Positions 46,374 to 55,803 of a stretch of DNA of 64,000 nt are shown here, piece by piece. The DNA lies in contig NZ_ANFY01000009.1 of NCBI RefSeq assembly GCF_000331225.1, positions 62,001 through 126,000 on the forward strand, written 5' to 3'. The number at the start of each line of letters is the position of its first letter. Within the stretch, counting starts at the first letter, position 1. The position numbers were made by a program, and so were the translations under genes. This stretch comes from Sandarakinorhabdus sp. AAP62 (GTDB lineage Bacteria; Pseudomonadota; Alphaproteobacteria; Sphingomonadales; Sphingomonadaceae). The notes below the pieces were generated by a model. The model was not told the DNA's origin. It did no database searches and saw only the letters and a list, made by a program, of their open reading frames with translations.

Positions 46374-48017
46374 ATGATGATCCGTTCCGCTGCCGCCCTG
46401 TCCGCCTTCCTGCTGTGCACGTCGGCGGCTCCAGCCCCCTCCCCGGCCAATCTGGTGCTGGCCGCCGCACTGGCCGCCAACATGTGCGGGCAAGGTGGCG
46501 GGGTGGGTGAAGGCACCGGCACCGGCACCAGGGCCAACATCGTGCTGGTGCCCGGCCTGACGCCAGTGCACATGCCGGTGAGCGCCGACGCCCAGGCCCA
46601 AGCCTTCTTCGATCAGGGCCTTGGGCAATTGTGGGGCTTTGACTATGACGAAGCCCTGAAGAGCTTTCAGGAGGCCAGGCGCCTCGATCCCGGCTGCGCC
46701 ATGTGCCTGTGGGGCGAAGCCCTGGCGATGGGGCCCTATGTCAACAGCGGCGCCATCGATCCGGCCATCATCGCCAGGGCCCGCCTGTTGACGGCGCAGG
46801 TGCTGCAGGCACCCGGCCTGTCGGAGCGTGACCGTGCGCTGGCGGAAGCACTGCACGCCCGCTATGCCCCCGATGGCACCAAGGACAATGTCCATGGCGA
46901 CGGCTTTGCCGACACGATGACGGCGCTGGCCGCGCGCTGGCCGGATGATGACATGCTGGCGATCATGGCGGCCGAAGCCATCATGACCAGCCAGCCCTGG
47001 GACTATTGGGAAGCCGGCGGCAAGACGCCCAAGGCCCGGGCCGGCACGGCGCTGGCCCTGGTGGACAAGGTGCTGGCGCGCAATCCCAACCACCCGCAGG
47101 CCATTCACCTGATCATCCACCTGACCGAAGCCAGCGCCAATCCCGAGCGCGCCGCCGGGCCAGCTGCCCGCCTGGGCGACCTTGCGCCGGGCGCGCCGCA
47201 CATGGTGCACATGCCCAGCCACACCTGGTATCGCATCGGCCAGTTCGATCGCGCCATCGCGGCCAACAAGCAGGCAGTTGCTGCCGACGAAGCCTATGCC
47301 CGCGCCGTTGGTGCCGATCCGAAATTCTACGGCTATTTCACCCACCACACGCATTTCCTCGCCTCGTCCGCGGTCCAGATCGGCGACAGGGAAACCGCGC
47401 TGGCTGCGGCCGCCGGGCTGGAAGCGGCGGTTGATCCGGCCAGGGTCGCCACCTCCCCCTGGCTGGAAATGCGGCTGATCACGGCGTTGCATACCCGCAC
47501 CCAGTTCATGACGCCGGCCGAAATCCTCGCCCTGCCCCGGCCGGACCAGCGCCTGCGCCGGCTGAACATCGCCTTCCACGGCGCCCGCGCCGAAGCGCTG
47601 GCCATGAGCGGCAACCCTGATGGCGCGGAAGGCGAGTTGAAGGCACTGCGCATCGCCCGCGATGCGCTGCAGCAGCCAACGCGTCGGCGCCGGGGGGGCG
47701 GCGGCGACATGCAATTTTCCGCCATCGCCGATGCCGTTGCCCGTGGCCGCATCGCCACCGCACGCGGCGACGTGGCCGCTGCCCTGCGGGCCTTCAGCGC
47801 CGCCGAGGCGATCGAAGCCAATCTGCCCTATCAGGAACCACCGCTGTGGCCGCAGCCGATTTCGGTGCTGTCGGGGCAGTTGCGGCTGGCCCAGGGTGAC
47901 ACGGCGGGCGCCGCAGCCGATTTCCGGCGCGCCCTCGCCCAACGTCCGGGTAACCGGCTGGCGATCAATGGTCTGGCGGCGGCAAGAACCGGCGATCAGG
48001 CCGTGCCTGCCAACTGA
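46374..48017 (+). CDS. Exported tetratricopeptide-repeat protein
   Basis: A 547-residue protein with a signal peptide (MMIRSAAALSAFLLCTSAAPAPS). The TPR-like stretches include FFDQGLGQLWGFDYDEALKSFQEARRLDPGCAMCLWGEALAMG (with a Cys-x2-Cys pair) and further repeats at about 250-290, 395-420 and 440-540. The motif HMVHMPSHTWYRIGQFDRAI recurs in a family of bacterial TPR proteins whose function I do not know. It follows rpoD by 79 bases on the same strand but is not known as part of that operon. Confidence 0.8.
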   Translation: MMIRSAAALSAFLLCTSAAPAPSPANLVLAAALAANMCGQGGGVGEGTGTGTRANIVLVPGLTPVHMPVSADAQAQAFFDQGLGQLWGFDYDEALKSFQEARRLDPGCAMCLWGEALAMGPYVNSGAIDPAIIARARLLTAQVLQAPGLSERDRALAEALHARYAPDGTKDNVHGDGFADTMTALAARWPDDDMLAIMAAEAIMTSQPWDYWEAGGKTPKARAGTALALVDKVLARNPNHPQAIHLIIHLTEASANPERAAGPAARLGDLAPGAPHMVHMPSHTWYRIGQFDRAIAANKQAVAADEAYARAVGADPKFYGYFTHHTHFLASSAVQIGDRETALAAAAGLEAAVDPARVATSPWLEMRLITALHTRTQFMTPAEILALPRPDQRLRRLNIAFHGARAEALAMSGNPDGAEGELKALRIARDALQQPTRRRRGGGGDMQFSAIADAVARGRIATARGDVAAALRAFSAAEAIEANLPYQEPPLWPQPISVLSGQLRLAQGDTAGAAADFRRALAQRPGNRLAINGLAAARTGDQAVPAN

Positions 48018-48149
48018 AGCGACCCGGCACGGCGCCGTTCGTTCATCAAGCTGCAACAGGTGATGCTGCAATGCAACGCCACGCCGGCAACTGCGCCCTT
48101 TGGGGTGGATGCCGGTTGTGGTGCATCGCCGCGATGGGCTATTGGCAAG

Positions 48150-48845
48150 ATGATGACAAAAGGTCGCACATTCCTCTTGCCGCTATTTGCCGGCCTGTTG
48201 CTGGCGGCGGCACCGGGCGACGAATTGCGGCTGGAACCCCTGCGCGAAGCCATCATCTCCGACGCCCGCACCGCCGATCCGGCCACTATAGCCTTTGATC
48301 GCACCACTACCGCCGTCCGTCGCGGCCCCGGCATCAAGGAAAGGACCGTCACCGTCGAACGCTGGGACGGCCAGCGCTGGTCGCTGGTCAGCGTCAACGG
48401 CAAGACACCCAGCGCCAATCATCTCAAGATGTTCCGCAAGGCCACCGCGGCCAACCCGGTGCCCGGCTATTACCGCATGGCATCGCTGCTGGCCGCCGCG
48501 TCCGACATTTCGGTGGACAGCGAAGGCCGCAAGACATTGAAGATTCCAGTGCTGCCAGCCGGCACCGTGCGCACCGACACCGGCGACATTTCCAGCCATC
48601 TTTCCGGTGAAGCCATCATCGCCAGCAACGAGGGCAAGCCCTATGTCGCAAGGCTGAAAGTGAAATCGCGCGAGAATTTCAAGCTGAACCTGCTGATCAA
48701 GGTCACCAATTTCGAACAGATCAGCGATTATCGCCTCGGCCCCGACGGCCGCCCGCGCCTTGCCAGCCAGTCGGCCGACAGCAAGGGCAGCATGTTCGGC
48801 TTCGTCGGCGGCCAGACCGACGAAGTCACCTACGCCTATCGCTGA
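48150..48845 (+). CDS. Secreted protein of unknown function
   Basis: About 231 residues: a signal peptide (RTFLLPLFAGLLLAAAPG) and then a soluble, mainly beta-rich domain. I do not recognise the family. The composition is normal for the genome. The region VKSRENFKLNLLIKVTNFEQISDYRLGPDGRP resembles the basic and aromatic mix of periplasmic lipid-associated proteins, but that is not enough for a call. Start 48150 (or 48153) is chosen for the signal peptide; the frame is open 30 codons further up. It lies 18 bases from the stop of a convergent gene, also exported and unknown. Confidence 0.65.
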   Translation: MMTKGRTFLLPLFAGLLLAAAPGDELRLEPLREAIISDARTADPATIAFDRTTTAVRRGPGIKERTVTVERWDGQRWSLVSVNGKTPSANHLKMFRKATAANPVPGYYRMASLLAAASDISVDSEGRKTLKIPVLPAGTVRTDTGDISSHLSGEAIIASNEGKPYVARLKVKSRENFKLNLLIKVTNFEQISDYRLGPDGRPRLASQSADSKGSMFGFVGGQTDEVTYAYR

Positions 48846-48863
48846 CGCAGCACCTGTCGCTGA

Positions 48864-50390
48864 TCAGCGCTTGACCGGATCAGGCGCCTTGTACTGGCTG
48901 CCCAGCGCCGCCTCGATATCCACCACCTTCAGCGACCGGTCTTCCTGCGCGGCAAACAGCGGATCGGCCGGCGTCACGAACTCCAGGATGCCGACCCGGC
49001 TGCTCAGGCCGACCCGCGCAGTGCCCGGCACCACGAAGTTGATCAACACGGCAAAGCGATCCTGACCCTTGGCCTTGGTCGCTCGCGCCGCGGCCACCAG
49101 CAGTGCCTCGGTCGCCGTGTCGAGCGCTGCCATGCGCGCCGACGTGATGCCCGTGGCGGCACCATCGCGCACCGGCTTGGGCTGCATCGTCTTGGCGGTG
49201 GGCAGCATGGCCTTGCCAAATTCCTGGGCCGTGTCCGGATCTTCCCAGCGCGGCAGCATCGTCACCAGCAGGTTCAGCACGCCCTTGCCGGTGAGGCCAT
49301 CGCGCGCCACCTTGGTGGCATCGCTGCGGATCTTGGCCGGATCGACGCCCGTCGCGGCGCCGGCCCCCGCCTTGGCCTGCACATTGCCGACGATCGCCGC
49401 TGTCAGCGATGCCGGCGACAGCCAGCGCGGCCGCCCGGCGAGGAATCCCTTGGCTTCTTCCAGCTGGCCCTTGTTCAGCGCCAGCTGCGCCTTGGCCAGC
49501 TGCACCAGTTCATCGGCGCGGGCGACCTGCTGCGCGGCGGTTTGCGCGGCCTGATCGGTGCCGCCGGCCTTGGCCGCGAGCTCGTCAATATCCTGCCCCA
49601 CCCGTGCCAGCGTCGCTTCGGCGGCGGCGCTGTCACCAGCCAGCGCCTGCACGGCGGCCTGGCGCGACAGGGTGACAACCCCGGGCTTCTGCAGCACGCC
49701 CACCAGCGTCGAGAGGCTGGCGGCAGCATTCTTCCATTCCCCGGCACCATCCAGATGCTGGCTGTGGCGCACATTGGGCATCATCCGCCAGAAACGATCC
49801 AGCAATTGCCGCTCGTCGGCGCTGATCTCCGGCGTCAACGCCATGATCCGCAGTGCTTCCTCGGTCAGGAACGTGGCGTTGGGCCGCGCATTGGCCGCCA
49901 TGAAGGACAGGCGTTCGGCTTCAGCCTGATTGCCCTTCGACAGCATGGCAAAGGCTTCCAGCATCAGGGTGGACGCCCCGATATTCTTGTCGAAGTGAGC
50001 GCGCACCAAAGGGGTCAGCTCCACGGCGCGCGCGGCCTTGGCATCGGCCAAGGCATCATCAAAACGGCCCATCTCGAAGTGGCGCACACCGCGCATCAAC
50101 AGCACTTCGGCGCGGCGCACCGGGTTGCCGGTGGTACGGCTGTCGGTCAGTGCTTCGTTGCAGGCCGTGATGCCCTTCTCGCCGGCTTCGCGGGCGGCGG
50201 GATTGTCGGCTTCGGCACTGCCGAACAGGCCAAGCGTGCCCAGGATCACGAGGCCGCGGCCCACTTGCTCGCCCGGCGTCTGGCGACGGCCATAGCCATC
50301 GCATTTCAACAGGGCCGATGGCGCAGCCCACACCGGCGCGGCGGCCAGCAACAACGCCCCGGCCATACCGAGACGAACCATAAGCGACAT
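48864..50390 (-). CDS. Exported TPR-like protein of unknown function
   Basis: 508 residues: a signal peptide (VRLGMAGALLLAAAPVWA), a single Cys pair near residues 30 and 76, and helical TPR-like repeats (LMRGVRHFEMGRFDDALADAKAARAVELTPL; KNAAASLSTLVGVLQKPG; ELVQLAKAQLALNKGQLEEAKGFL). A C-terminal domain (about 400-508) is of mixed character. It is probably periplasmic. I do not recognise a named family. It is divergent from the MoxR gene (129-base gap) and convergent with the unknown secreted protein. Confidence 0.75.
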   Translation of the reverse strand: MSLMVRLGMAGALLLAAAPVWAAPSALLKCDGYGRRQTPGEQVGRGLVILGTLGLFGSAEADNPAAREAGEKGITACNEALTDSRTTGNPVRRAEVLLMRGVRHFEMGRFDDALADAKAARAVELTPLVRAHFDKNIGASTLMLEAFAMLSKGNQAEAERLSFMAANARPNATFLTEEALRIMALTPEISADERQLLDRFWRMMPNVRHSQHLDGAGEWKNAAASLSTLVGVLQKPGVVTLSRQAAVQALAGDSAAAEATLARVGQDIDELAAKAGGTDQAAQTAAQQVARADELVQLAKAQLALNKGQLEEAKGFLAGRPRWLSPASLTAAIVGNVQAKAGAGAATGVDPAKIRSDATKVARDGLTGKGVLNLLVTMLPRWEDPDTAQEFGKAMLPTAKTMQPKPVRDGAATGITSARMAALDTATEALLVAAARATKAKGQDRFAVLINFVVPGTARVGLSSRVGILEFVTPADPLFAAQEDRSLKVVDIEAALGSQYKAPDPVKR

Positions 50391-50519
50391 GCAATCCCCC
50401 GTTTATTGACCCTGTTCTGTTTGTTGCGGCGTTATGGCACTGGCCCGCCCTTGGCACAATGACAGGATTGCGCTGTCGCCGCCGCGACTCTAGCTGTGGT
50501 GCACGAAGGGGATTTGACG

Positions 50520-51362
50520 ATGCGTTTCGAAGGCACCACCGGCTATGTCGCCACCGATGATCTGAAGGTTGCGGTCAACGCCGCCGTCACCTTGCGCCGG
50601 CCGCTGCTGGTGAAGGGCGAACCCGGCACCGGCAAGACGGTTCTGGCCGCGCAGATCGCTGCAGCGTTCGATGCGCCGCTGATCGAATGGAACGTCAAAT
50701 CCACCACCAAGGCCCAGCAGGGCCTGTATGAATATGACGCCGTTTCCCGCCTGCGCGACAGCCAGCTGGGCGATCCGCGCGTTTCGGACATTGCCAACTA
50801 CATCCGCCGCGGCAAGATGTGGGAAGCCTTCACCTCCGAAAAGCTGCCCGTCCTCCTCATCGACGAGATCGACAAGGCCGATATCGAATTCCCCAACGAT
50901 CTGCTCACCGAGCTCGACCGCATGGAGTTCGATGTTTACGAAACCGGCGAGCGCATCAAGGCCACCCAGCGCCCGATCGTGATCATCACCAGCAACAACG
51001 AAAAGGAACTGCCCGATGCGTTCCTGCGCCGCTGCTTCTTCCACTATATCAAGTTCCCGGATCGCGACACGATGGAAGCCATCGTGCGGGTGCATTACCC
51101 CAACATCCAGCGCGCCCTGGTCGCCGAAGCCATGAACATCTTCTTCGACATGCGCGAAGTGCCGGGCATGAAGAAGAAGCCCAGCACCAGTGAGCTGCTC
51201 GATTGGCTGAAGCTGCTGATGCACGAGGATCTGCCGATCGACGTGCTGCGCAACCGCGACACGAAGAGCCTGATCCCGCCGCTGCACGGCGCCCTCTTGA
51301 AGAACGAGGCCGACGTGATGCTGTTCGAACGGCTGGCCTTCATGAGCCGGCGCGGACAATAG
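50520..51362 (+). CDS. MoxR-type AAA+ ATPase
   Basis: A 280-residue AAA+ protein with Walker A GEPGTGKT (33-40), Walker B VLLIDEIDKAD, sensor 1 ITSNNEKELPDAF and an arginine finger in RRCFFHY. It matches the CoxD/MoxR group that works with VWA-domain CoxE proteins in metal-centre or complex maturation. Such a VWA gene exists 5.2 kb downstream (56534) instead of next door. ATG 50520 with AAGGGG upstream is preferred over GTG 50496. Confidence 0.92.
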   Translation: MRFEGTTGYVATDDLKVAVNAAVTLRRPLLVKGEPGTGKTVLAAQIAAAFDAPLIEWNVKSTTKAQQGLYEYDAVSRLRDSQLGDPRVSDIANYIRRGKMWEAFTSEKLPVLLIDEIDKADIEFPNDLLTELDRMEFDVYETGERIKATQRPIVIITSNNEKELPDAFLRRCFFHYIKFPDRDTMEAIVRVHYPNIQRALVAEAMNIFFDMREVPGMKKKPSTSELLDWLKLLMHEDLPIDVLRNRDTKSLIPPLHGALLKNEADVMLFERLAFMSRRGQ

Positions 51363-51365
51363 CAA

Positions 51366-51391
51366 TCGCCTCTCCCCGCCGGGGAGAGGTG
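51366..51391. repeat. Palindromic repeat core, copy 4 (single hairpin)
   Basis: CCTCTCCCCGCCGGGGAGAGG followed by TGA: only the central hairpin of the composite repeat, between the convergent MoxR and amidase genes. It may double as a terminator structure, although no U-run follows. Confidence 0.8.
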
Positions 51392-51410
51392 ATAGATTGC
51401 CAAGGCGCGC

Positions 51411-53291
51411 CTAATCCGGTTTGAAATTCAGCGTTACCCGCCCCGTCCCCAGCGGCGCGGCCGCCGTGTAGAGCACCACCGCCAGCCGCCCCGCCGCCAG
51501 ATCGGCCCGGGCCAGCGCGTCGAGCACCAGATCGGCGCTGGCGCGTTTCTGCCCACGCAGCATGATCGGCACCAGCACCGGCCCCGACCCGCCTTCGTGG
51601 CTGCGATGCAGGGCCACCGCGAACGGCGCATCCTTGCCGTTGCCGCTGGCCGTCACATCGGCATGCATACGCGCCGTCGTCGGTTCATAGGTGAAGCGCA
51701 GCGTGGCCCTGGCTGACCCGGCACCGGTGAGGCTGGCCACCGCCCGTTGCGGCCCGGGCGCCTTGCCGCCCACCAGCGCCGGCGTGCTGAACGGCGGCTG
51801 GCGCGGTTTGGCCAGCTGCTCCCAGCCATAGGCCAGCGCCAGCAACCGCGGCTCGCTGAACGCCGGTCCGAGCAGTTCCAGCCCGACCGGCAGCCCGCGC
51901 GGGGTGAAACCGGCCGGAAAGGCCAGCGCTGGCAGCCCGGTGTCCACGCTCAAGCGGCAATTGTTGGCAACCCCCTGCGCCCCGATCACCGGTGGCCGGC
52001 CCAAGGCGGTGGGATAGAGCAGCGCGTCGAGGCGCTCCTTGGCGAACAGCGCATCCGTCACTGCCCGCACCACGCTGCGCTTGGCCAGTGCCAGTTGGTG
52101 ACCGGGCGATTGCCGACCAGCTTCCGCCAGATTGTCCCGCATCAACTTGTCGAGCTGGTCATGGTGCAGCCCGGCATTGACGATCTGTGCCAGCGATGTG
52201 ACCGGCGCGCCCGGATGGGCCGCCAGAAAGGCCTGCAGATCGGCGACAAATTCGAACTTCCGCGCGTTGCTGTCGGTCAGCATCTCGGCAAGTCCGGGGA
52301 TCGCCACCTCGATCACCTCGGCGCCAGCCCCGCGCAGAGACGCAATGGCCTTGTCGTAAACTTCCTTGCCCTCCGCATCCTCGGGCACCAACGTGAACAG
52401 GCTGCGCACCAACCCGATGCGTGCACCCTGCAACGCCCCGGCCTGCAGCGCATCGGCATAGGAACGCGGCACATGGGCGCCGGCCCCCTTGGTCACCGCA
52501 TCGGCAGGGTCCTCGCCAACGGTGGCATCCAGCATGGCGGCCAGATCGGCGACGCTGCGCGCCAATGGCCCGGCAACATCCTGCGTGTCCGACAGGGGGA
52601 TCACGCCCGTCCGGCTTCCCAGACCGCGCGTGGTGCGAAAGCCGAACAGATTCTGATAGGCAGCCGGAACCCGGATCGACGCACAAGTATCCGTGCCCAT
52701 GCCGGCCGCGGCAAAGCTGGCCGCCACCGCCGCCCCGGTGCCACCGCTGGAGCCGCCCGGCGACCGCTGCACATCATAGGGATTGCGCGACTGGCCGGTG
52801 AGCGAGGAAATGGTGGTGATGCCCATGGCCAGTTCATGCAGGGTCGTCTTGCCCAGGATGATGGCCCCGGCCGCCCGCAGCCTTGCCACCTGATGGGCAT
52901 CACTGGCCGGCACAAACGTCGCCAGCGCCAGCGTGCCGCCGCTGGTCGGCATGTCCTTCGTGTCGAAATTGTCCTTCACCAGCACCGGAATGCCGTGCAT
53001 CGGCCCGCGTGGTCCCTTGGCGGCGCGTTCCTTGTCCAGCGCATCGGCCTGCGCCAGCGCCGCGGGGTTGAGCGTCACGATGCTGTTCAGCGCCGGGCCT
53101 TGGCTGTCATAGGCGGCGATGCGAGCCAGATAAGCCTGCACCAGTTGGCGGGAGGTGACCGCGCCGCCTGCCAGCGCCGCCTGCAATTGCGGGATGGAGG
53201 CTTCCGTCACCTCGATCGCCTGCGCCGGACCCGCCAGCGCCGCCGGTGCCATAGCTGCCATCAACATGGCCACACTGCGGCTGCGCTTCAT
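51411..53291 (-). CDS. Exported amidase (amidase-signature family)
   Basis: 626 residues: a signal peptide (MKRSRSVAMLMAAMAPAALAGPAQA) and an amidase-signature domain (about 30-500). The Ser-Ser-Lys machinery is visible: Lys in IPVLVKDNFDT, the Gly/Ser loop SPGGSSGGTGAAVAASFAAAG, and the nucleophile Ser in TDTCASIRVPAAYQ, where the usual Gly-Gly is Cys-Ala. A C-terminal extension of about 120 residues looks like a beta-sandwich. It hydrolyses an unknown amide in the periplasm or outside. It separates the MoxR gene from its usual partner. Confidence 0.9.
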   Translation of the reverse strand: MKRSRSVAMLMAAMAPAALAGPAQAIEVTEASIPQLQAALAGGAVTSRQLVQAYLARIAAYDSQGPALNSIVTLNPAALAQADALDKERAAKGPRGPMHGIPVLVKDNFDTKDMPTSGGTLALATFVPASDAHQVARLRAAGAIILGKTTLHELAMGITTISSLTGQSRNPYDVQRSPGGSSGGTGAAVAASFAAAGMGTDTCASIRVPAAYQNLFGFRTTRGLGSRTGVIPLSDTQDVAGPLARSVADLAAMLDATVGEDPADAVTKGAGAHVPRSYADALQAGALQGARIGLVRSLFTLVPEDAEGKEVYDKAIASLRGAGAEVIEVAIPGLAEMLTDSNARKFEFVADLQAFLAAHPGAPVTSLAQIVNAGLHHDQLDKLMRDNLAEAGRQSPGHQLALAKRSVVRAVTDALFAKERLDALLYPTALGRPPVIGAQGVANNCRLSVDTGLPALAFPAGFTPRGLPVGLELLGPAFSEPRLLALAYGWEQLAKPRQPPFSTPALVGGKAPGPQRAVASLTGAGSARATLRFTYEPTTARMHADVTASGNGKDAPFAVALHRSHEGGSGPVLVPIMLRGQKRASADLVLDALARADLAAGRLAVVLYTAAAPLGTGRVTLNFKPD

Positions 53292-53359
53292 GGTGTCGTT
53301 CCCCCTTGCCCGTTTACCCGCATAGCAAAGGCCAGCACTGCCGCGCCGTCAATGGCTTA

Positions 53360-54091
53360 TCAGCGCAGCATCAAGCCGCCATCGATGGCCAGGCTCTGCC
53401 CGGTGATATAGCTCGCCGCCGGGCTGGCGAGGAACAGGATGGCGCTGGCGATTTCATCGGGCTCGCCCCAACGCTGCATCGGGATGGCGCGCATCAATTT
53501 CTTCTCGCGCTCCGGGTTGGTGCGGGCGCCTTCGGTCATGCGCGTGGCGATGAAGCCGGGCGCCACCAGGTTCACCCGCACGCCATCCGGCGCCCATTTG
53601 TCGCCCAGCGCCCGTGTCAGGCCCAGCAGCCCGGCCTTCGACGCCGTGTAGGCAGGCGTCTCCTTCAGCGCCAGGAAACTGGCCAGGCTGCCGACATTGA
53701 CGATGCTGCCCTTGGTCGCCTTCAAGAGCGGGTGCAGGCGCACGCTCAGGTCCATCACTGCATTCAGGTTGGAGTCGATGACATGCTCGAACTCTTCCTG
53801 CTCATATTCATTGGCCGAACCGCGCCCGGCATTGTTCACCAGCACATCGAGCGCATCGATGTGCGCGGCGATTTCGGCGCGGGCTTCGGGCCAGGTCAGA
53901 TCGGCCTGCAGATAGGTCACGCCTTCGGGCGGTTCGTCATAGCATTCGATCCGGGTGCGGGTGCCGGTGATCGTCACCTTGGCGCCAAGTGCCAGGAATT
54001 GTTCCGCCACCGCCTTGCCGATGCCCTGCGTGCCGCCGGTCACCAGCACGGACTTGCCGCGCGCCCAGCTGCCGTTGTTAAGGCCGTTCAT
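53360..54091 (-). CDS. Short-chain dehydrogenase/reductase
   Basis: A 243-residue classical SDR: TGGTQGIG near the N-terminus for NAD(P), VNNAGRG, NVGSLASF with the catalytic Ser, and AYTASKAG with Tyr and Lys. It ends in AIDGGLMLR. The substrate is unknown. Its start overlaps the stop of the next SDR gene (four bases), so the two are one operon and may act on the same compound. Confidence 0.92.
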   Translation of the reverse strand: MNGLNNGSWARGKSVLVTGGTQGIGKAVAEQFLALGAKVTITGTRTRIECYDEPPEGVTYLQADLTWPEARAEIAAHIDALDVLVNNAGRGSANEYEQEEFEHVIDSNLNAVMDLSVRLHPLLKATKGSIVNVGSLASFLALKETPAYTASKAGLLGLTRALGDKWAPDGVRVNLVAPGFIATRMTEGARTNPEREKKLMRAIPMQRWGEPDEIASAILFLASPAASYITGQSLAIDGGLMLR

Positions 54092-54819
54092 GCGCTCAAA
54101 CCCCCATCGATCACCAGCGACGTGCCGGTGACATAACGCGCCGCATCCGACGCCAGAAAAATGATCGGGCCGGCAATATCGTCGGGCTCGCCGATGCGGC
54201 CCAATGGCACCTGCCGTTCCGTGGCCGCCAGCCGGTCCGGATGCTCCCAGGTGATCGCGGTCATCTTCGATCGCACCAGGCCGGGCGCCACGAGATTGAC
54301 CCTGATCCCCTCTCCGCCCAGCGCCTGACCCAAGGTGCGGGTGAGCGTGAGCAGGCCGCCCTTGCTGGCCGAATAGGCCGGCTGGCCGATGGTGCCCTTG
54401 AAACTGGCGACGCTGCCGACGAACACGATGCTGCCCTTCGCGGCCGCCAGCGCGGCGCGGAACTTCATCGCCAGCGCCATCGGCCCGGTGAGATTGGTGG
54501 CCAGCACATCGGCAAAGGTATCGGGGATGAATTCGGCGCGCTTGTAGGCGACCTTGGCACCCGACACGACCAGCGCATGAAGCTGCGCCACCCCCGGATC
54601 AAAGGCCGCCACCGCCGCCAGATCGCCCTGATCGAGCTGATGATATTCAAGGCCCGCAAGATCGCCATCGGTGCCGGCATAATCCGCCGCACTGGCGCGC
54701 GTGCCCGTCACGATCACGCGCGCGCCTGTCGCAAGGAACCGGCGCGCGGCTGCATTGCCGATGCCGGTCGATCCCCCTGTCACTAGCACGGTCTTGCCGG
54801 CAAACGCGCCCACACGCAC
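54088..54819 (-). CDS. Short-chain dehydrogenase/reductase with altered NNAG motif
   Basis: A 243-residue SDR with TGGSTGIG, VGSVASF (Ser), and AYSASKGG (Tyr, Lys), all catalytic residues present. The structural NNAG motif is replaced by VSGA (HALVVSGAKVAYKR), which is uncommon. The substrate is unknown. It is the first gene of a two-SDR operon and is divergent from a third SDR with only a 30-base gap. Confidence 0.91.
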   Translation of the reverse strand: MRVGAFAGKTVLVTGGSTGIGNAAARRFLATGARVIVTGTRASAADYAGTDGDLAGLEYHQLDQGDLAAVAAFDPGVAQLHALVVSGAKVAYKRAEFIPDTFADVLATNLTGPMALAMKFRAALAAAKGSIVFVGSVASFKGTIGQPAYSASKGGLLTLTRTLGQALGGEGIRVNLVAPGLVRSKMTAITWEHPDRLAATERQVPLGRIGEPDDIAGPIIFLASDAARYVTGTSLVIDGGLSA

Positions 54820-54849
54820 TCTCCCCCGAGATGAGGAGGGATTTCAGCC

Positions 54850-55803
54850 ATGGCACTTCTATCCGGCAAGGTCGCGATTGTGACAGGCGGCGGCCGCGGA
54901 TTGGGCCGTTGCCACGCCTTGGCACTCGCCGCCCACGGTGCGGCGGTGGTGGTGAACGATCTGGGTGGCACAGTGACAGGGGGCTCCCCTGATCAAAAAC
55001 AGGGGGGCGCGGCAGACGATGTGGTGGCCGAAATCATCGCGGCAGGCGGGCGCGCAGTGGCCAATCGTGCCAGCGTCGCCGATTGGGCCGGCGCAGAATC
55101 GATCATCGCCGATGCCGTGGCCGCGTTCGGCGGGCTGGATATCATCGTCAACAATGCCGGGATCAATCGCCCGGCCAGCCTGATCGACCTGACCGAAGCC
55201 GATTATGACCTTGAAACCGGGGTGCACCTGAAAGGCACCACTGCGGTGTGCCACCACGCCGCCAAGTTCTGGGCGCACGAAGGCCGCAAGGAAGGGCGCG
55301 CCATCGTCAACACCACGTCACCGGTGGGTGTGCACCCGATGGTGAACGGCGGGCCCTATTGTGCCGCCAAGGCCGGCATTGCCGCGCTCACCGTGGTGGC
55401 GGCGCAGGAACTGGCGCACCTTGGCGTGCGCGCCAACGCCATCGCGCCGGCCGCCCGCACCCGCATGGTGATGGCCAGCCCGACCGTCGATGAACTGATG
55501 CCTAGATCCGAAGGTTTCGACCGGCACCTGCCCGATCATGTCTCGCCGCTGGTCGTCTATCTCGCCAGCCCGCTCAACCGCTTTACCGGCCGCATCTTTG
55601 GCGTCGAAGGCCCGGATGTGGCGCTGTACCAACCGTGGAGCGCCGACTGGCTGGCCACCGGCGATGGCCATTGGGACGTGACCGCCCTCGCCGAAGCCCT
55701 CGCCGCCCTGCCCGAACAGGCCCCCATCCGCGCCTTCTACCCCGGCGGCCGCATCGACACGGTGATCCCACCCAATCGCACGCTGAAGGCGCTGCGCGGA
55801 TGA
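54850..55803 (+). CDS. SDR of the 17-beta-hydroxysteroid dehydrogenase 4 / multifunctional-enzyme type
   Basis: A 317-residue SDR with the features of the dehydrogenase part of peroxisomal multifunctional enzyme 2: TGGGRGLGRCHALALA, VVVNDLGGTVTG after the second strand, NNAGINRP, and YCAAKAG. Such enzymes oxidise 3-hydroxyacyl-CoA, which could fit a lipid or sterol pathway. The C-terminal 70 residues extend beyond the basic SDR fold. Its stop overlaps the ATG of the GST gene (ATGA). Confidence 0.88.
   Translation: MALLSGKVAIVTGGGRGLGRCHALALAAHGAAVVVNDLGGTVTGGSPDQKQGGAADDVVAEIIAAGGRAVANRASVADWAGAESIIADAVAAFGGLDIIVNNAGINRPASLIDLTEADYDLETGVHLKGTTAVCHHAAKFWAHEGRKEGRAIVNTTSPVGVHPMVNGGPYCAAKAGIAALTVVAAQELAHLGVRANAIAPAARTRMVMASPTVDELMPRSEGFDRHLPDHVSPLVVYLASPLNRFTGRIFGVEGPDVALYQPWSADWLATGDGHWDVTALAEALAALPEQAPIRAFYPGGRIDTVIPPNRTLKALRG

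Noticed and set aside
50430-50480. TGGCAC ... TTGC before the MoxR gene as a sigma-54 promoter.
   Set aside because: The distance between the GG and GC elements is 15 bases instead of the required 10.
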